This document shows positions 29,336 through 40,700 of a stretch of DNA of 64,000 bases, piece after piece. Location: the NCBI GenBank assembly GCA_000759755.1, contig BBMW01000002.1:1-64000 (forward strand), in the 5' to 3' direction. Numbering within the stretch: the first letter of the stretch is position 1; each line of letters begins with the position of its first letter. A program made the position numbers and the translations under genes. The notes beneath the pieces were generated by a model. The model had not been told where the DNA came from and did no database searches. It saw nothing but the letters and a program-made list of their open reading frames with translations. The stretch comes from Citrobacter werkmanii NBRC 105721 (GTDB lineage: Bacteria; Pseudomonadota; Gammaproteobacteria; Enterobacterales; Enterobacteriaceae).

Positions 29336-30550
29336 ATGAAATTACCGATCTATCTCGATTACTCCGCAACCACGCCGGTGGACCCGCGTGTTGCCGAGAA
29401 AATGATGCAGTGTCTGACCCTGGACGGAAACTTTGGTAACCCAGCTTCCCGTTCACACCGTTTTGGCTGGCAGGCTGAAGAGGCGGTAGATATCGCCCGT
29501 AACCAGATTGCCGACCTCGTGGGCGCTGACCCGCGTGAAATCGTATTTACTTCCGGTGCGACTGAATCCGATAACCTGGCGATTAAAGGTGCAGCCAACT
29601 TTTATCAGAAAAAAGGCAAGCACATCATCACCAGCAAAACCGAACACAAAGCCGTGCTGGATACCTGTCGTCAGCTGGAGCGCGAAGGGTTCGAAGTTAC
29701 CTACCTCGCCCCGCAGCGTAACGGCATCATCGATCTTAAAGAACTTGAAGCGGCAATGCGTGACGACACCATCCTCGTGTCCATCATGCACGTGAACAAC
29801 GAAATCGGCGTGGTGCAGGATATCGCGACTATCGGCGAAATGTGCCGTGCGCGCGGCATCATCTATCACGTTGACGCCACTCAGAGCGTGGGCAAACTGC
29901 CGATCGACCTGAGCCAGCTGAAAGTTGACCTGATGTCCTTCTCCGGCCACAAAATCTATGGCCCGAAAGGTATTGGCGCGCTGTACGTGCGTCGTAAACC
30001 GCGTATTCGTATTGAAGCGCAGATGCACGGCGGTGGTCACGAGCGCGGCATGCGTTCCGGTACTTTGCCTGTTCACCAGATCGTGGGCATGGGTGAAGCG
30101 TACCGTATCGCTAAAGAAGAGATGGAAACCGAGATGGCGCGTCTGCGCAGCCTGCGTAACCGTCTGTGGAACGGCGTGAAGGACATGGAAGAAGTGTACC
30201 TGAACGGCGATCTCGAACAGGGCGCACCGAACATTCTCAATGTCAGCTTCAACTTTGTTGAAGGCGAGTCGCTGATTATGGCGCTGAAAGACCTGGCGGT
30301 ATCCTCCGGTTCTGCATGTACTTCAGCAAGCCTGGAGCCATCCTACGTGCTGCGCGCGCTGGGTATGACCGACGAGCTGGCACACAGCTCAATTCGTTTC
30401 TCTTTAGGTCGTTTCACTACCGAAGAAGAGATTGACTATGCCATCAATCTGGTTCGCAACTCCATTGGCCGTCTGCGCGACCTTTCTCCACTGTGGGAAA
30501 TGTTCAAACAGGGCGTGGATTTGAACAGTATTGAATGGTCACATCACTAA
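29336..30550 (+). CDS. iscS: Cysteine desulfurase IscS
   Basis: PLP enzyme that takes sulfur from cysteine as a persulfide for Fe-S clusters, thiolated tRNA and other sulfur trafficking. 404 residues from the ATG at 29336, exactly the E. coli length; an in-frame ATG at 29315 adds 7 non-conserved residues. PLP lysine in [10 protein letters not shown], and the active-site cysteine in [12 protein letters not shown] (Cys328). Separated from iscR by an ERIC element. Confidence 0.98.
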   Translation: MKLPIYLDYSATTPVDPRVAEKMMQCLTLDGNFGNPASRSHRFGWQAEEAVDIARNQIADLVGADPREIVFTSGATESDNLAIKGAANFYQKKGKHIITSKTEHKAVLDTCRQLEREGFEVTYLAPQRNGIIDLKELEAAMRDDTILVSIMHVNNEIGVVQDIATIGEMCRARGIIYHVDATQSVGKLPIDLSQLKVDLMSFSGHKIYGPKGIGALYVRRKPRIRIEAQMHGGGHERGMRSGTLPVHQIVGMGEAYRIAKEEMETEMARLRSLRNRLWNGVKDMEEVYLNGDLEQGAPNILNVSFNFVEGESLIMALKDLAVSSGSACTSASLEPSYVLRALGMTDELAHSSIRFSLGRFTTEEEIDYAINLVRNSIGRLRDLSPLWEMFKQGVDLNSIEWSHH

Positions 30551-30576
30551 TTCGGCACCGATAAGGAGAATTCAAC

Positions 30577-30963
30577 ATGGCTTACAGCGAAAAAGTTATC
30601 GATCATTACGAGAATCCACGTAACGTGGGCTCTTTTGACAACAGCGACGAGAACGTGGGTAGCGGCATGGTCGGTGCACCAGCCTGTGGCGACGTGATGA
30701 AGTTGCAGATCAAAGTCAACAATGAGGGTATCATTGAAGACGCGCGTTTCAAGACTTACGGCTGCGGTTCCGCTATTGCCTCCAGTTCTCTGGTTACCGA
30801 ATGGGTAAAAGGGAAATCTCTGGACGAAGCACAGGCGATTAAAAACACCGATATCGCCGACGAGCTTGAACTGCCACCGGTGAAAATTCACTGCTCTATC
30901 CTGGCTGAAGACGCGATTAAAGCCGCGATTGCGGATTACAAAAGCAAACGTGAAGCAAAATAA
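30577..30963 (+). CDS. iscU: Fe-S cluster scaffold IscU
   Basis: 128 residues. Cluster assembly residues Cys37 (GAPACGD), Cys63 (YGCGSAI) and Cys106 (KIHCS) are present. The LPPVK motif at 99-103, recognised by HscA, is intact. Receives sulfur from IscS. Confidence 0.98.
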   Translation: MAYSEKVIDHYENPRNVGSFDNSDENVGSGMVGAPACGDVMKLQIKVNNEGIIEDARFKTYGCGSAIASSSLVTEWVKGKSLDEAQAIKNTDIADELELPPVKIHCSILAEDAIKAAIADYKSKREAK

Positions 30964-30983
30964 TTAAGAGTTGAGGTTTTATT

Positions 30984-31307
30984 ATGTCGATTACCTTAAG
31001 CGACAGTGCAGCAGCGCGTGTAAATACCTTCCTGGCAAACCGCGGTAAAGGGTTTGGTCTGCGTCTGGGCGTGAGAACCTCCGGCTGCTCAGGTATGGCC
31101 TATGTACTGGAATTTGTTGACGAGCCGGCGGCTGAAGATACCGTGTTTGAAGACAAAGGCGTTAAAGTTGTGGTCGACGGTAAGAGCCTGCAATTTCTCG
31201 ACGGTACGCAGTTAGACTTCGTCAAAGAAGGTCTGAACGAAGGGTTTAAGTTCACTAACCCGAACGTGAAAGACGAATGTGGATGCGGCGAAAGCTTCCA
31301 CGTATAA
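30984..31307 (+). CDS. iscA: A-type Fe-S carrier IscA
   Basis: 107 residues with the three conserved cysteines Cys35 (TSGCSGMAY) and Cys99/Cys101 (DECGCGESF) that bind iron or an Fe-S cluster for transfer to targets. Followed by a hairpin with a T-rich tail that may reduce read-through into hscB. Confidence 0.98.
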   Translation: MSITLSDSAAARVNTFLANRGKGFGLRLGVRTSGCSGMAYVLEFVDEPAAEDTVFEDKGVKVVVDGKSLQFLDGTQLDFVKEGLNEGFKFTNPNVKDECGCGESFHV

Positions 31308-31320
31308 CGCGCTCACCGAT

Positions 31321-31356
31321 AACCCCACACGCATGATTTTACGTGTGGGGTTTGTT
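31321..31356 (+). terminator. Terminator-like hairpin between iscA and hscB
   Basis: AACCCCACACG at 31321-31331 pairs with CGTGTGGGGTT at 31342-31352, followed by TGTT. The operon continues beyond it, so it may be a partial terminator or a 3'-end stabiliser separating iscRSUA from hscBA-fdx-iscX. Confidence 0.65.
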
Positions 31357-31381
31357 CTAACAGGCTACCCCTGAGATAGTT

Positions 31382-31897
31382 ATGGATTACTTCACTCTCT
31401 TCGGATTACCCGCTCAATATCCTATTGATCTCCAGGCTCTGACGATCCGTTTTCAGGATCTCCAACGTCAGTATCATCCTGATAAATTCGCCAGCGGTTC
31501 TCAGGCGGAGCAACTTGCTGCGGTTTCGCAGTCCGCCACCATTAACCAGGCCTGGCAAACGCTGCGTCATCCCTTGATGCGCGCCGAATACTTATTGTCT
31601 TTACACGGCTTTGATATTCGCAATGAGCAGCACACAGTGCGTGATACCGCGTTCCTGATGGAGCAACTGGAGCTGCGGGAAGAGCTTGACGAGATTGAGC
31701 AGGCGAAAGACGAATCGCGACTGGAAAGCTTTATCCAGCGCGTGAAAAAAATGTTTGAAAGTCGCCATCAACTGATGGTTGAACAGCTGGATAACGAGAT
31801 GTGGGACGCGGCGGCGGATACCGTGCGTAAGCTGCGTTTTCTCGATAAACTGCGAAGCAGTGCAGAACAACTCGAAGAAAAACTGCTCGATTTTTAA
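31382..31897 (+). CDS. hscB: Co-chaperone HscB (J-type)
   Basis: 171 residues. An N-terminal J domain with the HPD motif (YHPDKF, about residues 31-36) and a C-terminal three-helix domain that binds IscU. It stimulates the HscA ATPase for cluster transfer. 15 bp before hscA. Confidence 0.97.
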   Translation: MDYFTLFGLPAQYPIDLQALTIRFQDLQRQYHPDKFASGSQAEQLAAVSQSATINQAWQTLRHPLMRAEYLLSLHGFDIRNEQHTVRDTAFLMEQLELREELDEIEQAKDESRLESFIQRVKKMFESRHQLMVEQLDNEMWDAAADTVRKLRFLDKLRSSAEQLEEKLLDF

Positions 31898-31912
31898 TTT
31901 CCGGAAGCGAAA

Positions 31913-33763
31913 ATGGCCTTATTACAAATTAGTGAGCCTGGTCTGAGCGCCGCGCCGCATCAGCGTCGTCTGGCGGTAGGCATCGATTTAGGCACCACCA
32001 ACTCCCTGGTTGCGACCGTACGCAGCGGCCAGGCCGAAACGCTGGCAGACCACGAAGGTCGCCACCTGTTGCCGTCAGTGGTTCACTATCAGCCGCAGGG
32101 CTACTCTGTCGGTTACGATGCTCGCGCCAATGCCGCGCTTGACCCGGCCAATACCGTTAGTTCGGTAAAACGCATGATGGGCCGCTCTCTGGCGGATATC
32201 CAGGCGCGCTATCCGCATCAGCCTTATACATTTCAGGCCAGTGAAAACGGCCTGCCGATGATTGAAACCGCTGCCGGTTTACTTAATCCGGTGCGCGTAT
32301 CCGCTGACATTCTGAAAGCGCTGGCCGCGCGGGCAACCGAATCGCTGTCCGGTGAACTGGACGGCGTCGTGATCACCGTTCCGGCATATTTTGACGATGC
32401 GCAGCGTCAGGGGACCAAAGACGCCGCGCGTCTGGCTGGCCTGCACGTATTACGTCTGCTGAATGAGCCGACCGCTGCGGCGATTGCTTATGGCCTGGAC
32501 TCCGGTCAGGAAGGCGTGATCGCGGTCTATGACCTTGGCGGCGGTACCTTTGATATTTCTATTCTGCGCCTGAGCCGCGGCGTGTTCGAAGTGCTGGCGA
32601 CCGGCGGTGATTCCGCACTCGGCGGTGATGATTTTGACCATCTGCTCGCCGATTACATTCGCGAGCAGGCGGGAGTTACCGATCGTAGCGACAACCGTGT
32701 ACAGCGTGAACTGTTGGATGCCGCCATTGCGGCGAAAATTGCGCTCAGCGACGCCGATTCTGTGGCGGTTAACGTGGCGGGATGGCAGGGTGAAATCACC
32801 CGTGAAACCTTCAATGAACTTATTTCCGCACTGGTTAAGCGTACGTTGCTGGCCTGTCGTCGCGCGCTGAAAGATGCGGGTGTTGAGCCGCAGGATGTGT
32901 TGGAAGTGGTGATGGTCGGTGGTTCAACGCGCGTGCCGCTGGTACGTGAACGCGTGGGTGAGTTTTTTGGCCGTACGCCGCTGACCTCTATTGACCCGGA
33001 CAAAGTTGTCGCTATCGGTGCGGCAATCCAGGCGGATATTCTGGTCGGAAATAAACCGGACAGCGAAATGCTGCTGCTGGACGTCATCCCGCTGTCCCTG
33101 GGACTGGAAACCATGGGCGGCCTGGTGGAGAAAGTGATCCCGCGTAATACCACTATCCCGGTGGCGCGTGCGCAGGACTTTACCACCTTTAAAGACGGCC
33201 AGACCGCAATGTCCATCCACGTGATGCAAGGCGAGCGTGAGCTGGTGCAGGACTGCCGCTCACTGGCGCGTTTTGCGCTGCGCGGTATTCCGGCGCTGCC
33301 AGCAGGCGGCGCGCATATCCGCGTGACCTTCCAGGTGGATGCCGATGGGCTGCTGAGCGTCACCGCCATGGAGAAATCCACAGGCGTTGAGTCCTCAATC
33401 CAGGTTAAACCGTCCTACGGTCTGACTGACGGCGAAATCGCCTCCATGATTCAGGATTCGATGAGTTTTGCCGAGCAGGACGTCAAAGCCCGTATGCTGG
33501 CAGAACAGAAAGTCGAAGCGGCACGTGTACTGGAAAGTTTATCCGGTGCGCTGAACGCTGATGCCGCGCTGTTAAGCGCCGCAGAACGTCAGGCTATCGA
33601 CACCGCCGCCGCGCACTTGAGCGAGGTTGCGCAGGGTGACGATGTTGACGCGATAGAACAAGCCATTAAAAACGTAGACAAACAAACCCAGGAATTCGCC
33701 GCTCGCCGCATGGACAAATCCGTCCGTAGCGCGCTGAAAGGCCATTCCGTGGACGAGGTTTAA
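31913..33763 (+). CDS. hscA: Hsp70-type chaperone HscA
   Basis: 616 residues. An actin-like ATPase domain begins with [14 protein letters not shown] (about residue 24) and contains [14 protein letters not shown]. The substrate domain runs from about residue 390. It is specialised for the LPPVK motif of IscU. One base separates its stop codon from the fdx start. Confidence 0.98.
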   Translation: MALLQISEPGLSAAPHQRRLAVGIDLGTTNSLVATVRSGQAETLADHEGRHLLPSVVHYQPQGYSVGYDARANAALDPANTVSSVKRMMGRSLADIQARYPHQPYTFQASENGLPMIETAAGLLNPVRVSADILKALAARATESLSGELDGVVITVPAYFDDAQRQGTKDAARLAGLHVLRLLNEPTAAAIAYGLDSGQEGVIAVYDLGGGTFDISILRLSRGVFEVLATGGDSALGGDDFDHLLADYIREQAGVTDRSDNRVQRELLDAAIAAKIALSDADSVAVNVAGWQGEITRETFNELISALVKRTLLACRRALKDAGVEPQDVLEVVMVGGSTRVPLVRERVGEFFGRTPLTSIDPDKVVAIGAAIQADILVGNKPDSEMLLLDVIPLSLGLETMGGLVEKVIPRNTTIPVARAQDFTTFKDGQTAMSIHVMQGERELVQDCRSLARFALRGIPALPAGGAHIRVTFQVDADGLLSVTAMEKSTGVESSIQVKPSYGLTDGEIASMIQDSMSFAEQDVKARMLAEQKVEAARVLESLSGALNADAALLSAAERQAIDTAAAHLSEVAQGDDVDAIEQAIKNVDKQTQEFAARRMDKSVRSALKGHSVDEV

Positions 33764-33764
33764 T

Positions 33765-34100
33765 ATGCCAAAGATTGTTATTTTGCCTCATCAGGATCTC
33801 TGTCCCGATGGCGCAGTTTTGGAAGCTGAGACCGGCGAAACCATTCTCGACGTTGCCCTGCGTAACGGTATCGAAATTGAACACGCCTGTGAAAAATCCT
33901 GTGCCTGTACGACCTGTCACTGCATTGTACGTGAAGGTTTTGATTCTTTGCCGGAAAGCACGGAAGAAGAAGACGACATGCTGGATAAAGCCTGGGGTCT
34001 GGAGCCGGAAAGCCGTTTAAGCTGCCAGGCGCGGGTAACCGAGGACGATTTAGTGGTCGAAATCCCACGTTACACAATCAATCATGCACGTGAGCATTAA
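33765..34100 (+). CDS. fdx: [2Fe-2S] ferredoxin
   Basis: 111 residues, adrenodoxin-type ferredoxin. Ligands Cys42, Cys48 and Cys51 in the [14 protein letters not shown] segment and Cys87 in SCQARV. Supplies electrons for cluster assembly. Confidence 0.98.
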   Translation: MPKIVILPHQDLCPDGAVLEAETGETILDVALRNGIEIEHACEKSCACTTCHCIVREGFDSLPESTEEEDDMLDKAWGLEPESRLSCQARVTEDDLVVEIPRYTINHAREH

Positions 34101-34111
34101 CAGAGGGTAGT

Positions 34112-34312
34112 ATGGGACTGAAGTGGACCGATAGCCGTGAAATCGGTGAAGCGCTGTACGATGCCTTCCCCGACCTTGATCCCAAGACCGTTCGTTTCAC
34201 CGATCTGCACCAATGGATCTGTGACCTGGAAGAGTTCGATGATGATCCACAGGCATCGAACGAAAAAATCCTTGAGGCCATTTTGCTGGTCTGGCTGGAC
34301 GAAGCCGAATAA
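34112..34312 (+). CDS. iscX: Fe-S assembly protein IscX
   Basis: 66-residue acidic protein, the last isc gene. Binds IscS and iron and tunes the desulfurase rate. Full length and almost identical to E. coli. An intrinsic terminator follows. Confidence 0.97.
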   Translation: MGLKWTDSREIGEALYDAFPDLDPKTVRFTDLHQWICDLEEFDDDPQASNEKILEAILLVWLDEAE

Positions 34313-34317
34313 GTCAA

Positions 34318-34343
34318 CGGGCTGCCCACGGGTGGCCCGTTTT
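34318..34343 (+). terminator. Intrinsic terminator after iscX
   Basis: The stem formed by CGGGC...GCCCG around CCCACGGG (34318-34339) followed by TTTT. It ends the isc operon before pepB. Confidence 0.65.
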
Positions 34344-34373
34344 CCTGTATGCGCGAAAATAAGGATAAATAAA

Positions 34374-35657
34374 ATGACAGAAGCCATGAAAATTACGCTT
34401 TCCACGCAACCTGCCGATGCCCGCTGGGGTGAAAAGGCAACATACAGCATTAATAATGAAGGCATTACCCTGCACCTGAACGGAAAAGATGACCTCGGTC
34501 TTATCCAGCGCGCCGCGCGTAAAATCGATGGCCTGGGTATTAAACACGTGCAACTGGACGGTGAAGGTTGGGATACCGAACGCAGTTGGGCTTTCTGGCA
34601 GGGTTATAAAGGACCAAAAGGCAGTCGCAAAGTTGAGTGGGCTGCCCTGGACGAAGCACAGCGCAAAGAGCTGGATAACCGTCTGAAGATTATTGACTGG
34701 GTGCGCGATACCATTAACGCCCCGGCGGAAGAACTGGGTCCGGAACAACTGGCGCAGCGCGCGGTCGACCTGCTGTGCGGGGTGGCCTGCGATAACGTCT
34801 CTTACCGCATCACCAAAGGTGAAGATCTGCGCGAGCAGAACTACATGGGACTGCATACCGTGGGGCGCGGTTCTGAGCGTCCTCCGGTGCTGCTGGCGCT
34901 GGACTACAATCCTACCGGTGATAAAGAAGCCCCGGTTTATGCTTGCCTGGTTGGTAAGGGAATTACCTTTGACTCCGGCGGTTACAGCATCAAGCAAAGC
35001 GCATTTATGGACTCAATGAAGTCCGATATGGGCGGTGCGGCAACGGTCACTGGCGCGCTGGCGTTTGCCATTACCCGTGGTCTGAACAAGCGTGTGAAAC
35101 TGTACCTGTGCTGCGCGGATAACCTGATCAGCGGCAACGCCTTTAAACTGGGCGATATTATTCACTATCGCAACGGCAAAAAAGTTGAAGTGATGAATAC
35201 CGATGCGGAAGGACGCCTGGTGCTGGCGGATGGTTTGATCGACGCCAGCGCGCAGAAACCGGAGCTGATTATTGATGCAGCTACGCTGACCGGTGCCGCG
35301 AAAACCGCCCTGGGTAACGATTATCACGCGTTGTTCAGCTTTGACGACAAGCTGGCTGCCCGTCTGCTGGCAAGCGCGGCACAAGAAAACGAGCCGTTCT
35401 GGCGTCTACCGTTGGCTGAGTTCCACCGTAGTCAGTTGCCATCTAACTTTGCTGAACTAAACAACACCGGTAGCGCGGCCTACCCGGCGGGTGCGAGCAC
35501 GGCGGCGGGCTTCCTGTCCCATTTTGTGGAAAACTACCAGCAAGGCTGGCTGCACATCGACTGCTCTGCAACCTATCGCAAAGCGCCGGTTGAGCAGTGG
35601 TCTGCGGGCGCAACCGGTCTGGGTGTGCGCACCATCGCGAATCTGCTGACCGCATAA
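34374..35657 (+). CDS. pepB: Peptidase B (leucyl aminopeptidase family)
   Basis: M17 aminopeptidase, 427 residues from the ATG at 34374 (the E. coli length). An open frame extends upstream through iscX, but that part is a shadow. The metal/active-site signature [14 protein letters not shown] and the [14 protein letters not shown] segment are intact. Cytoplasmic peptide turnover. A REP unit follows. Confidence 0.97.
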   Translation: MTEAMKITLSTQPADARWGEKATYSINNEGITLHLNGKDDLGLIQRAARKIDGLGIKHVQLDGEGWDTERSWAFWQGYKGPKGSRKVEWAALDEAQRKELDNRLKIIDWVRDTINAPAEELGPEQLAQRAVDLLCGVACDNVSYRITKGEDLREQNYMGLHTVGRGSERPPVLLALDYNPTGDKEAPVYACLVGKGITFDSGGYSIKQSAFMDSMKSDMGGAATVTGALAFAITRGLNKRVKLYLCCADNLISGNAFKLGDIIHYRNGKKVEVMNTDAEGRLVLADGLIDASAQKPELIIDAATLTGAAKTALGNDYHALFSFDDKLAARLLASAAQENEPFWRLPLAEFHRSQLPSNFAELNNTGSAAYPAGASTAAGFLSHFVENYQQGWLHIDCSATYRKAPVEQWSAGATGLGVRTIANLLTA

Positions 35658-35670
35658 TTCATGACTGTAT

Positions 35671-35701
35671 TGCCGGATGGCGCGACGCTTATCCGGCCTA
35701 C
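35671..35701. repeat. REP element between pepB and sseB
   Basis: TGCCGGATGGCGCGACGCTTATCCGGCCTA matches the REP consensus with its central GCG...CGC stem. It may stabilise the pepB mRNA end. Confidence 0.85.
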
Positions 35702-35727
35702 ATGTATTCATCCAATTTGTGATCCTT

Positions 35728-36504
35728 ATGACCGAAACAAAAAATGAATTAGAAACGTTGCTGGAACAAGCGGCGACAGAGCCTGCGCATCGACCGGCAT
35801 TTTTCCGTACTTTACTTGAATCCACCGTTTGGGTGCCGGGTACTGCTGCAGAAGGCGAGGCGGTGGTTGAAGACAGCGCTCTCGATCTGCAGCACTGGGA
35901 AAAAGAAGACGGCACAACCGTGATCCCGTTCTTTACTTCCCTTGAGGCTTTGCAGCAGGCGGTTGAAGATGAGCAAGCATTTGTCGTTATGCCGGTGCGT
36001 ACGTTGTTTGAAATGACGCTTGGCGAAACGCTGTTTCTCAACGCGAAACTGCCGACCGGCAAAGAGTTTATGCCTCGTGAAATCAGTCTGCTGATCGGTG
36101 AAGAGGGGAGTCCGCTAAGCACCCAGGAGGTTCTGGAAGGGGGGGAATCGCTGATCCTCTCTGAAGTCGCTGAACCGCCAGCGCAGATGATTGACTCGCT
36201 GACCACGCTGTTTAAAACCATCAAGCCGGTAAAACGTGCGTTTCTTTGCTCAATCAAAGAAAGTGCGGAAGCTCAGCCAAACCTGTTGATCGGGATTGAA
36301 GCTGACGGTGATATTGAAGAGATCATCCACGCTGCGGGCAGCGTCGCGACCGACACATTACCGGGCGATGAACCGATTGATATTTGCCAGGTGAAGAAAG
36401 GCGAGAAGGGTGTCAGCCACTTTATCACCGAGCATATCGCGCCGTTCTACGAACGCCGCTGGGGCGGCTTCCTGCGCGATTTTAAACAGAACCGGATTAT
36501 CTGA
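35728..36504 (+). CDS. sseB: SseB protein (enhanced serine sensitivity)
   Basis: 258 residues from the ATG at 35728, matching E. coli SseB; an earlier in-frame start at 35677 would begin inside the REP unit. Two SseB-type domains with conserved FMPREISLLIGEEG. Role poorly known; E. coli overexpression affects serine sensitivity. RBS weak. Confidence 0.94.
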   Translation: MTETKNELETLLEQAATEPAHRPAFFRTLLESTVWVPGTAAEGEAVVEDSALDLQHWEKEDGTTVIPFFTSLEALQQAVEDEQAFVVMPVRTLFEMTLGETLFLNAKLPTGKEFMPREISLLIGEEGSPLSTQEVLEGGESLILSEVAEPPAQMIDSLTTLFKTIKPVKRAFLCSIKESAEAQPNLLIGIEADGDIEEIIHAAGSVATDTLPGDEPIDICQVKKGEKGVSHFITEHIAPFYERRWGGFLRDFKQNRII

Positions 36505-36577
36505 GTAAAGGAAAGCCGCCCCGAAGGGCCACGGAGAATAATATCTCACGTTGTGAATAATTTCTCGGCTAACTAAC

Positions 36578-36709
36578 TTGACTTTTACTCCCTTAAAAGG
36601 GAGTATTAAATCACTACGATGTGCCTGCGTTGCTATGGCAACACAGCCTGCCAGAAAGGCCGCGAACCGGACTGGCACAAAAAAACCGCTCAACTGAGCG
36701 GTTTTTTTG
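36578..36709 (+). ncRNA. Candidate small RNA between sseB and sseA (RyfA position)
   Basis: E. coli encodes the sRNA RyfA between sseB and sseA on this strand. Here a TTGACT hexamer at 36578-36583 with a weak -10 (GAGTAT, 36601-36606) leads to a 100-nt gene-free stretch ending in a strong terminator at 36681-36709. Several short self-complementary pieces lie inside (CTCCCTTAAAAGGGAG, GTTGCTATGGCAAC). I cannot confirm sequence identity to RyfA, and the exact ends are uncertain. Confidence 0.45.
36681..36709. terminator. Bidirectional intrinsic terminator between sseB and sseA
   Basis: AAACCGCTCAACTGAGCGGTTT forms an uninterrupted stem with A-run on one side and T-run on the other, so it can end transcripts from both the sRNA/sseB side and sseA. 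Confidence 0.85.
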
Positions 36710-36737
36710 TCGGCGAAAAAGAAGGGTAAATCAGATT

Positions 36738-37589
36738 TTATTTAGCCTCAGTCGGTTCTACCGGTAAATCGTTGCGCGCTCCCCATTCGCTCCACGCCCC
36801 GTCATACAATGCGACGTTCGAAACATCCAGAGTGGCAAGCGCCAGTACCACCACGGCAGCCGTTACGCCGGAGCCGCAGCTGGCGATAATGGGGCGGTCA
36901 AAGCTCACGCCGTGGCTGAAGAAAATAGCATCCAGTTCGTCGGTAGTTTTCAGTTCGCCGTCACGAACCAGCTCTGTCCACGGTACGTTAAGCGCACCAG
37001 GCACATGACCACGCTTCAGACCAGGACGCGGCTCGTCAACTTCGGCATTAAAACGTGCAGCCGGGCGGGCATCGACGATCTGCGCCGTTTTTTCATGACT
37101 GGCCAGCAGCACATCAGTGACGCGCACCACGGCTTCAGGCGTAAATGCGGCGTTAAATTCGCCTTCGGGTAACTCCTCGTTTCCTTCCTGCAGCATTAGC
37201 TCATCGCGCTGCCAGCCAGCAAGACCGCCCGCCAGAATGGAGACATTCTCGACGCCAAAAGTCCGCAGCATCCACCATGCGCGGGGGGCGGAAAAAAGGT
37301 TGCCGTCATCGTAGACAACCAGATGTTTATCCTGATGAACACCCAATTCGCGCATCGCGACAGCGAAGGCTTCCGGGCGCGGCATCATGTGCGGCAACGG
37401 CGAGGTATGGTCAGAAAGCGCTTCAATATCAAAAAAAACGGCGCCAGGAATATGACCCGCACGATACTCCTCGCCAACATCGCGATCTTCCTGACCTGGA
37501 GGTGCCATCCGGGCATCAAGGATTTGTATTTCCGGGTCGTCAATGTGTTCGGCAAGCCAGTCGGCAGCGACAAAGAAGGCGGTGGTCAT
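36738..37589 (-). CDS. sseA: 3-mercaptopyruvate sulfurtransferase SseA
   Basis: Transfers sulfane sulfur from 3-mercaptopyruvate to acceptors such as cyanide or thiols. 283 residues from the ATG at 37589, which has GGAG 6 bp upstream; further in-frame ATGs upstream lack this. Two rhodanese domains, with the catalytic cysteine only in the second (SCGSGVTAAV, about residue 240). Close to the 281-residue E. coli protein. Confidence 0.96.
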   Translation of the reverse strand: MTTAFFVAADWLAEHIDDPEIQILDARMAPPGQEDRDVGEEYRAGHIPGAVFFDIEALSDHTSPLPHMMPRPEAFAVAMRELGVHQDKHLVVYDDGNLFSAPRAWWMLRTFGVENVSILAGGLAGWQRDELMLQEGNEELPEGEFNAAFTPEAVVRVTDVLLASHEKTAQIVDARPAARFNAEVDEPRPGLKRGHVPGALNVPWTELVRDGELKTTDELDAIFFSHGVSFDRPIIASCGSGVTAAVVVLALATLDVSNVALYDGAWSEWGARNDLPVEPTEAK

Positions 37590-37795
37590 AGGCATCTCCA
37601 TTTTTACCAGGTTTTGGCAAATTGTCGGACGTTTAGTGCAAAGCGACAAGTAAAAGAGGCTGATTTGGCAGGCGAATCCACATTAATCACGAAAATTAGG
37701 ACAACGTTGTTCATTTACTGGCTTCCACAGCCAGAAAACTAACGCATAATAGTTGTTCTACGTAGCTAACGGGCCACTACGGCCAGGGATGAACA

Positions 37796-40700
37796 ATGAA
37801 ACATTTACGCGTAGCGGCCTGCATGCTGATGCTGGCACTTGTCGGGTGCGATAATAATAACGAAAAATCGACGACGGCTGCGAAGCCGGATGCACCTGCG
37901 CCGCAGACCGCGCCCGCAAAAGACAAGGCTCAGTTAGAAAAGCTGATGCAACAAAGTCAGGGCAAGTCGCTGACGCTGTTGGATGCCTCAGAGGTCCAAC
38001 TCGACGGCGCAGCAACGCTCGTATTGACCTTCTCCATTCCCCTCGATCCGGAACAAGATTTTTCCCGTGTAGTGCACGTTGTCGATAAAAAAAGCGGCAA
38101 AGTCGATGGGGCGTGGGAACTGGCGCCAAACCTGAAAGAGCTACGCTTACGCCACCTCGAACCTAACCGGGAACTGGTGGTTACCATTGAGCGTGATTTA
38201 CTGGCGCTGAATAAAGCGACGTTTGGCATCGATTATGAAAAAAACATCACCACACGTGACGTCCAGCCGAGCGTAGGGTTTGCCAGTCGCGGTTCGCTAC
38301 TGCCGGGAAAAGTGATTGAAGGGCTGCCGGTGATGGCGCTCAACGTTAACAGTGTGGATGTGAATTTTTATCGCGTGAAGCCAGAGTCGCTTGGCGCGTT
38401 CGTCAGCCAGTGGGAATACCGCAATTCGTTGTCGAACTGGGAATCCGATAATCTGCTGAAAATGGCGGAACTGGTCTATACCGGACGCTTTGATCTCAAC
38501 CCTGCGCGTAACACGCGCGAAAAGCTGTTGCTGCCGCTGAGCGAAATCAAACCGTTGCAGCAGGCCGGCGTTTACATCGCGGTGATGAATCAGGCCGGAA
38601 AATACAACTACAGTAATGCCGCGACGCTGTTTACGCTCAGCGATATTGGTGTGTCGGCGCATCGTTACCACAATCAACTGGATGTCTTTACGCAGAGTCT
38701 GGAAAACGGCGCAGCGCAGCAGGGCATTGAAGTCACATTACTCAACGAAAAAGGGCAGACGCTGGCGCAAGCCACCAGCGACGCACAGGGTCATGTACAG
38801 CTTAAGACTGATAAAGAAGCTGCCTTATTGCTGGCCCGCAAAGACGGGCAGACCACGCTGCTTGACCTGAAACTTCCGGCGTTGGATCTGGCTGAGTTTG
38901 ATATTGCCGGCGCGCCGGGATACAGCAAACAGTTCTTTATGTTTGGTCCGCGCGATCTCTATCGCCCCGGTGAAACGGTGATCCTCAATGGATTACTACG
39001 TGACAGCGACGGTAAAACGTTACCCGACCAGCCGGTGAAGCTGGAAGTCGTTAAGCCCGACGGACAGGTTTTACGCTCGGTTGTCAGCCAGCCGGAGAAC
39101 GGTCTGTACCGCTTTAGCTGGCCGCTGGACAGCAGCGCGCCGACCGGGATGTGGCATATTCGCGCCAATACTGGCGACAACCAGACGCGGATGTGGGATT
39201 TCCACGTCGAAGATTTTATGCCAGAGCGGATGGCGCTCAATCTCACCGCCAGCAAAATGCCGGTAGCGCCAACTGATGAAGTGAAATTCTCGGTGGTGGG
39301 TTACTACCTGTACGGCGCGCCCGCCAGCGGCAACGCGCTGCAAGGGCAGCTTTTCTTGCGGCCATTGCGCGAGGCGGTGCAGGCGTTGCCAGGGTTCCAG
39401 TTTGGTAATATTGCCGAAGAAAACCTTTCCCGCAGCCTTGATGAAGTTCAGCTCACGCTGGACGATCACGGTCGTGGCGAAGTGACCACCGCCAGCCAGT
39501 GGCAGGAGACGCACTCCCCGTTACAGGTGGTGTTGCAAGCTAGCCTGCTGGAGTCGGGTGGCCGCCCGGTGACGCGTCGGGTTGAACAAGCCATCTGGCC
39601 TGCGGATACGCTGCCGGGGATTCGACCACAGTTTGCGGCGAAAGCCGTTTATGATTATCGCACTGACACCACGGTGAACCAGCCTATCGTCGATGAAGAC
39701 AGCAATGCCGCTTTCGATATCGTTTATGCCGATGCGCAAGGCGATAAAAAAGCGGTGTCCGGCTTGCAGGTGCGTTTGATCCGGGAACGTCGTGATTATT
39801 ACTGGAACTGGACTGAAGGCGAGGGCTGGCAATCACAGTTTGATCAAAAAGATCTGATCGAAGGTGAGCAGACGCTGGATCTTAAGGCCGATGAAACCGG
39901 TAAAGTGAGCTTCCCGGTTGAGTGGGGCGCCTATCGTCTGGAAGTAAAAGCGCCGAATGATGCGGTGAGCAGCGTGCGCTTCTGGGCCGGTTATAGCTGG
40001 CAGGATAATAGCGACGGCAGTGGCTCTGTTCGTCCCGATCGTGTAACCCTGAAACTGGATAAACCCGGCTATCGTCCTGGCGATACCATGAAGCTGCATG
40101 TTGCCGCCCCCGCGGCTGGCAAAGGTTATGCGATGGTGGAGTCCAGCGAAGGACCGCTGTGGTGGCAAGAAATAGACGTGCCTGCGAATGGCCTGGATCT
40201 CTCTATTCCTGTCGATAAAACCTGGAATCGCCACGATTTGTATCTCAGTGCGCTGGTGGTTCGTCCTGGCGACAAATCCCGTTCGGCGACGCCAAAACGG
40301 GCGGTTGGATTGCTGCATTTACCGCTGGGCGATGAAAATCGTCGTCTGGGACTGACGCTGGAAAGCCTGGCGAAAATACGTCCAAATCAGCCGTTAACCG
40401 TCAAGATTAAAGCCAGCGTTAAAAATGGCGACGTGCCAAAGCAGGTTAACGTACTGGTCTCTGCCGTTGATAGCGGGGTGTTGAACATCACTGATTACGT
40501 CACGCCCGACCCATGGCAGGCGTTTTTCGGGCAAAAACGCTATGGCGCGGATATTTATGATATTTACGGTCAGGTCATCGAAGGGCAAGGTCGTCTGGCG
40601 GCGCTGCGCTTTGGTGGCGATGGCGATGAGTTAAAGCGTGGCGGTAAGCCTCCGGTCAATCACGTCAATATCGTGGCGCAGCAGGCGTTGCCGGTCACGC

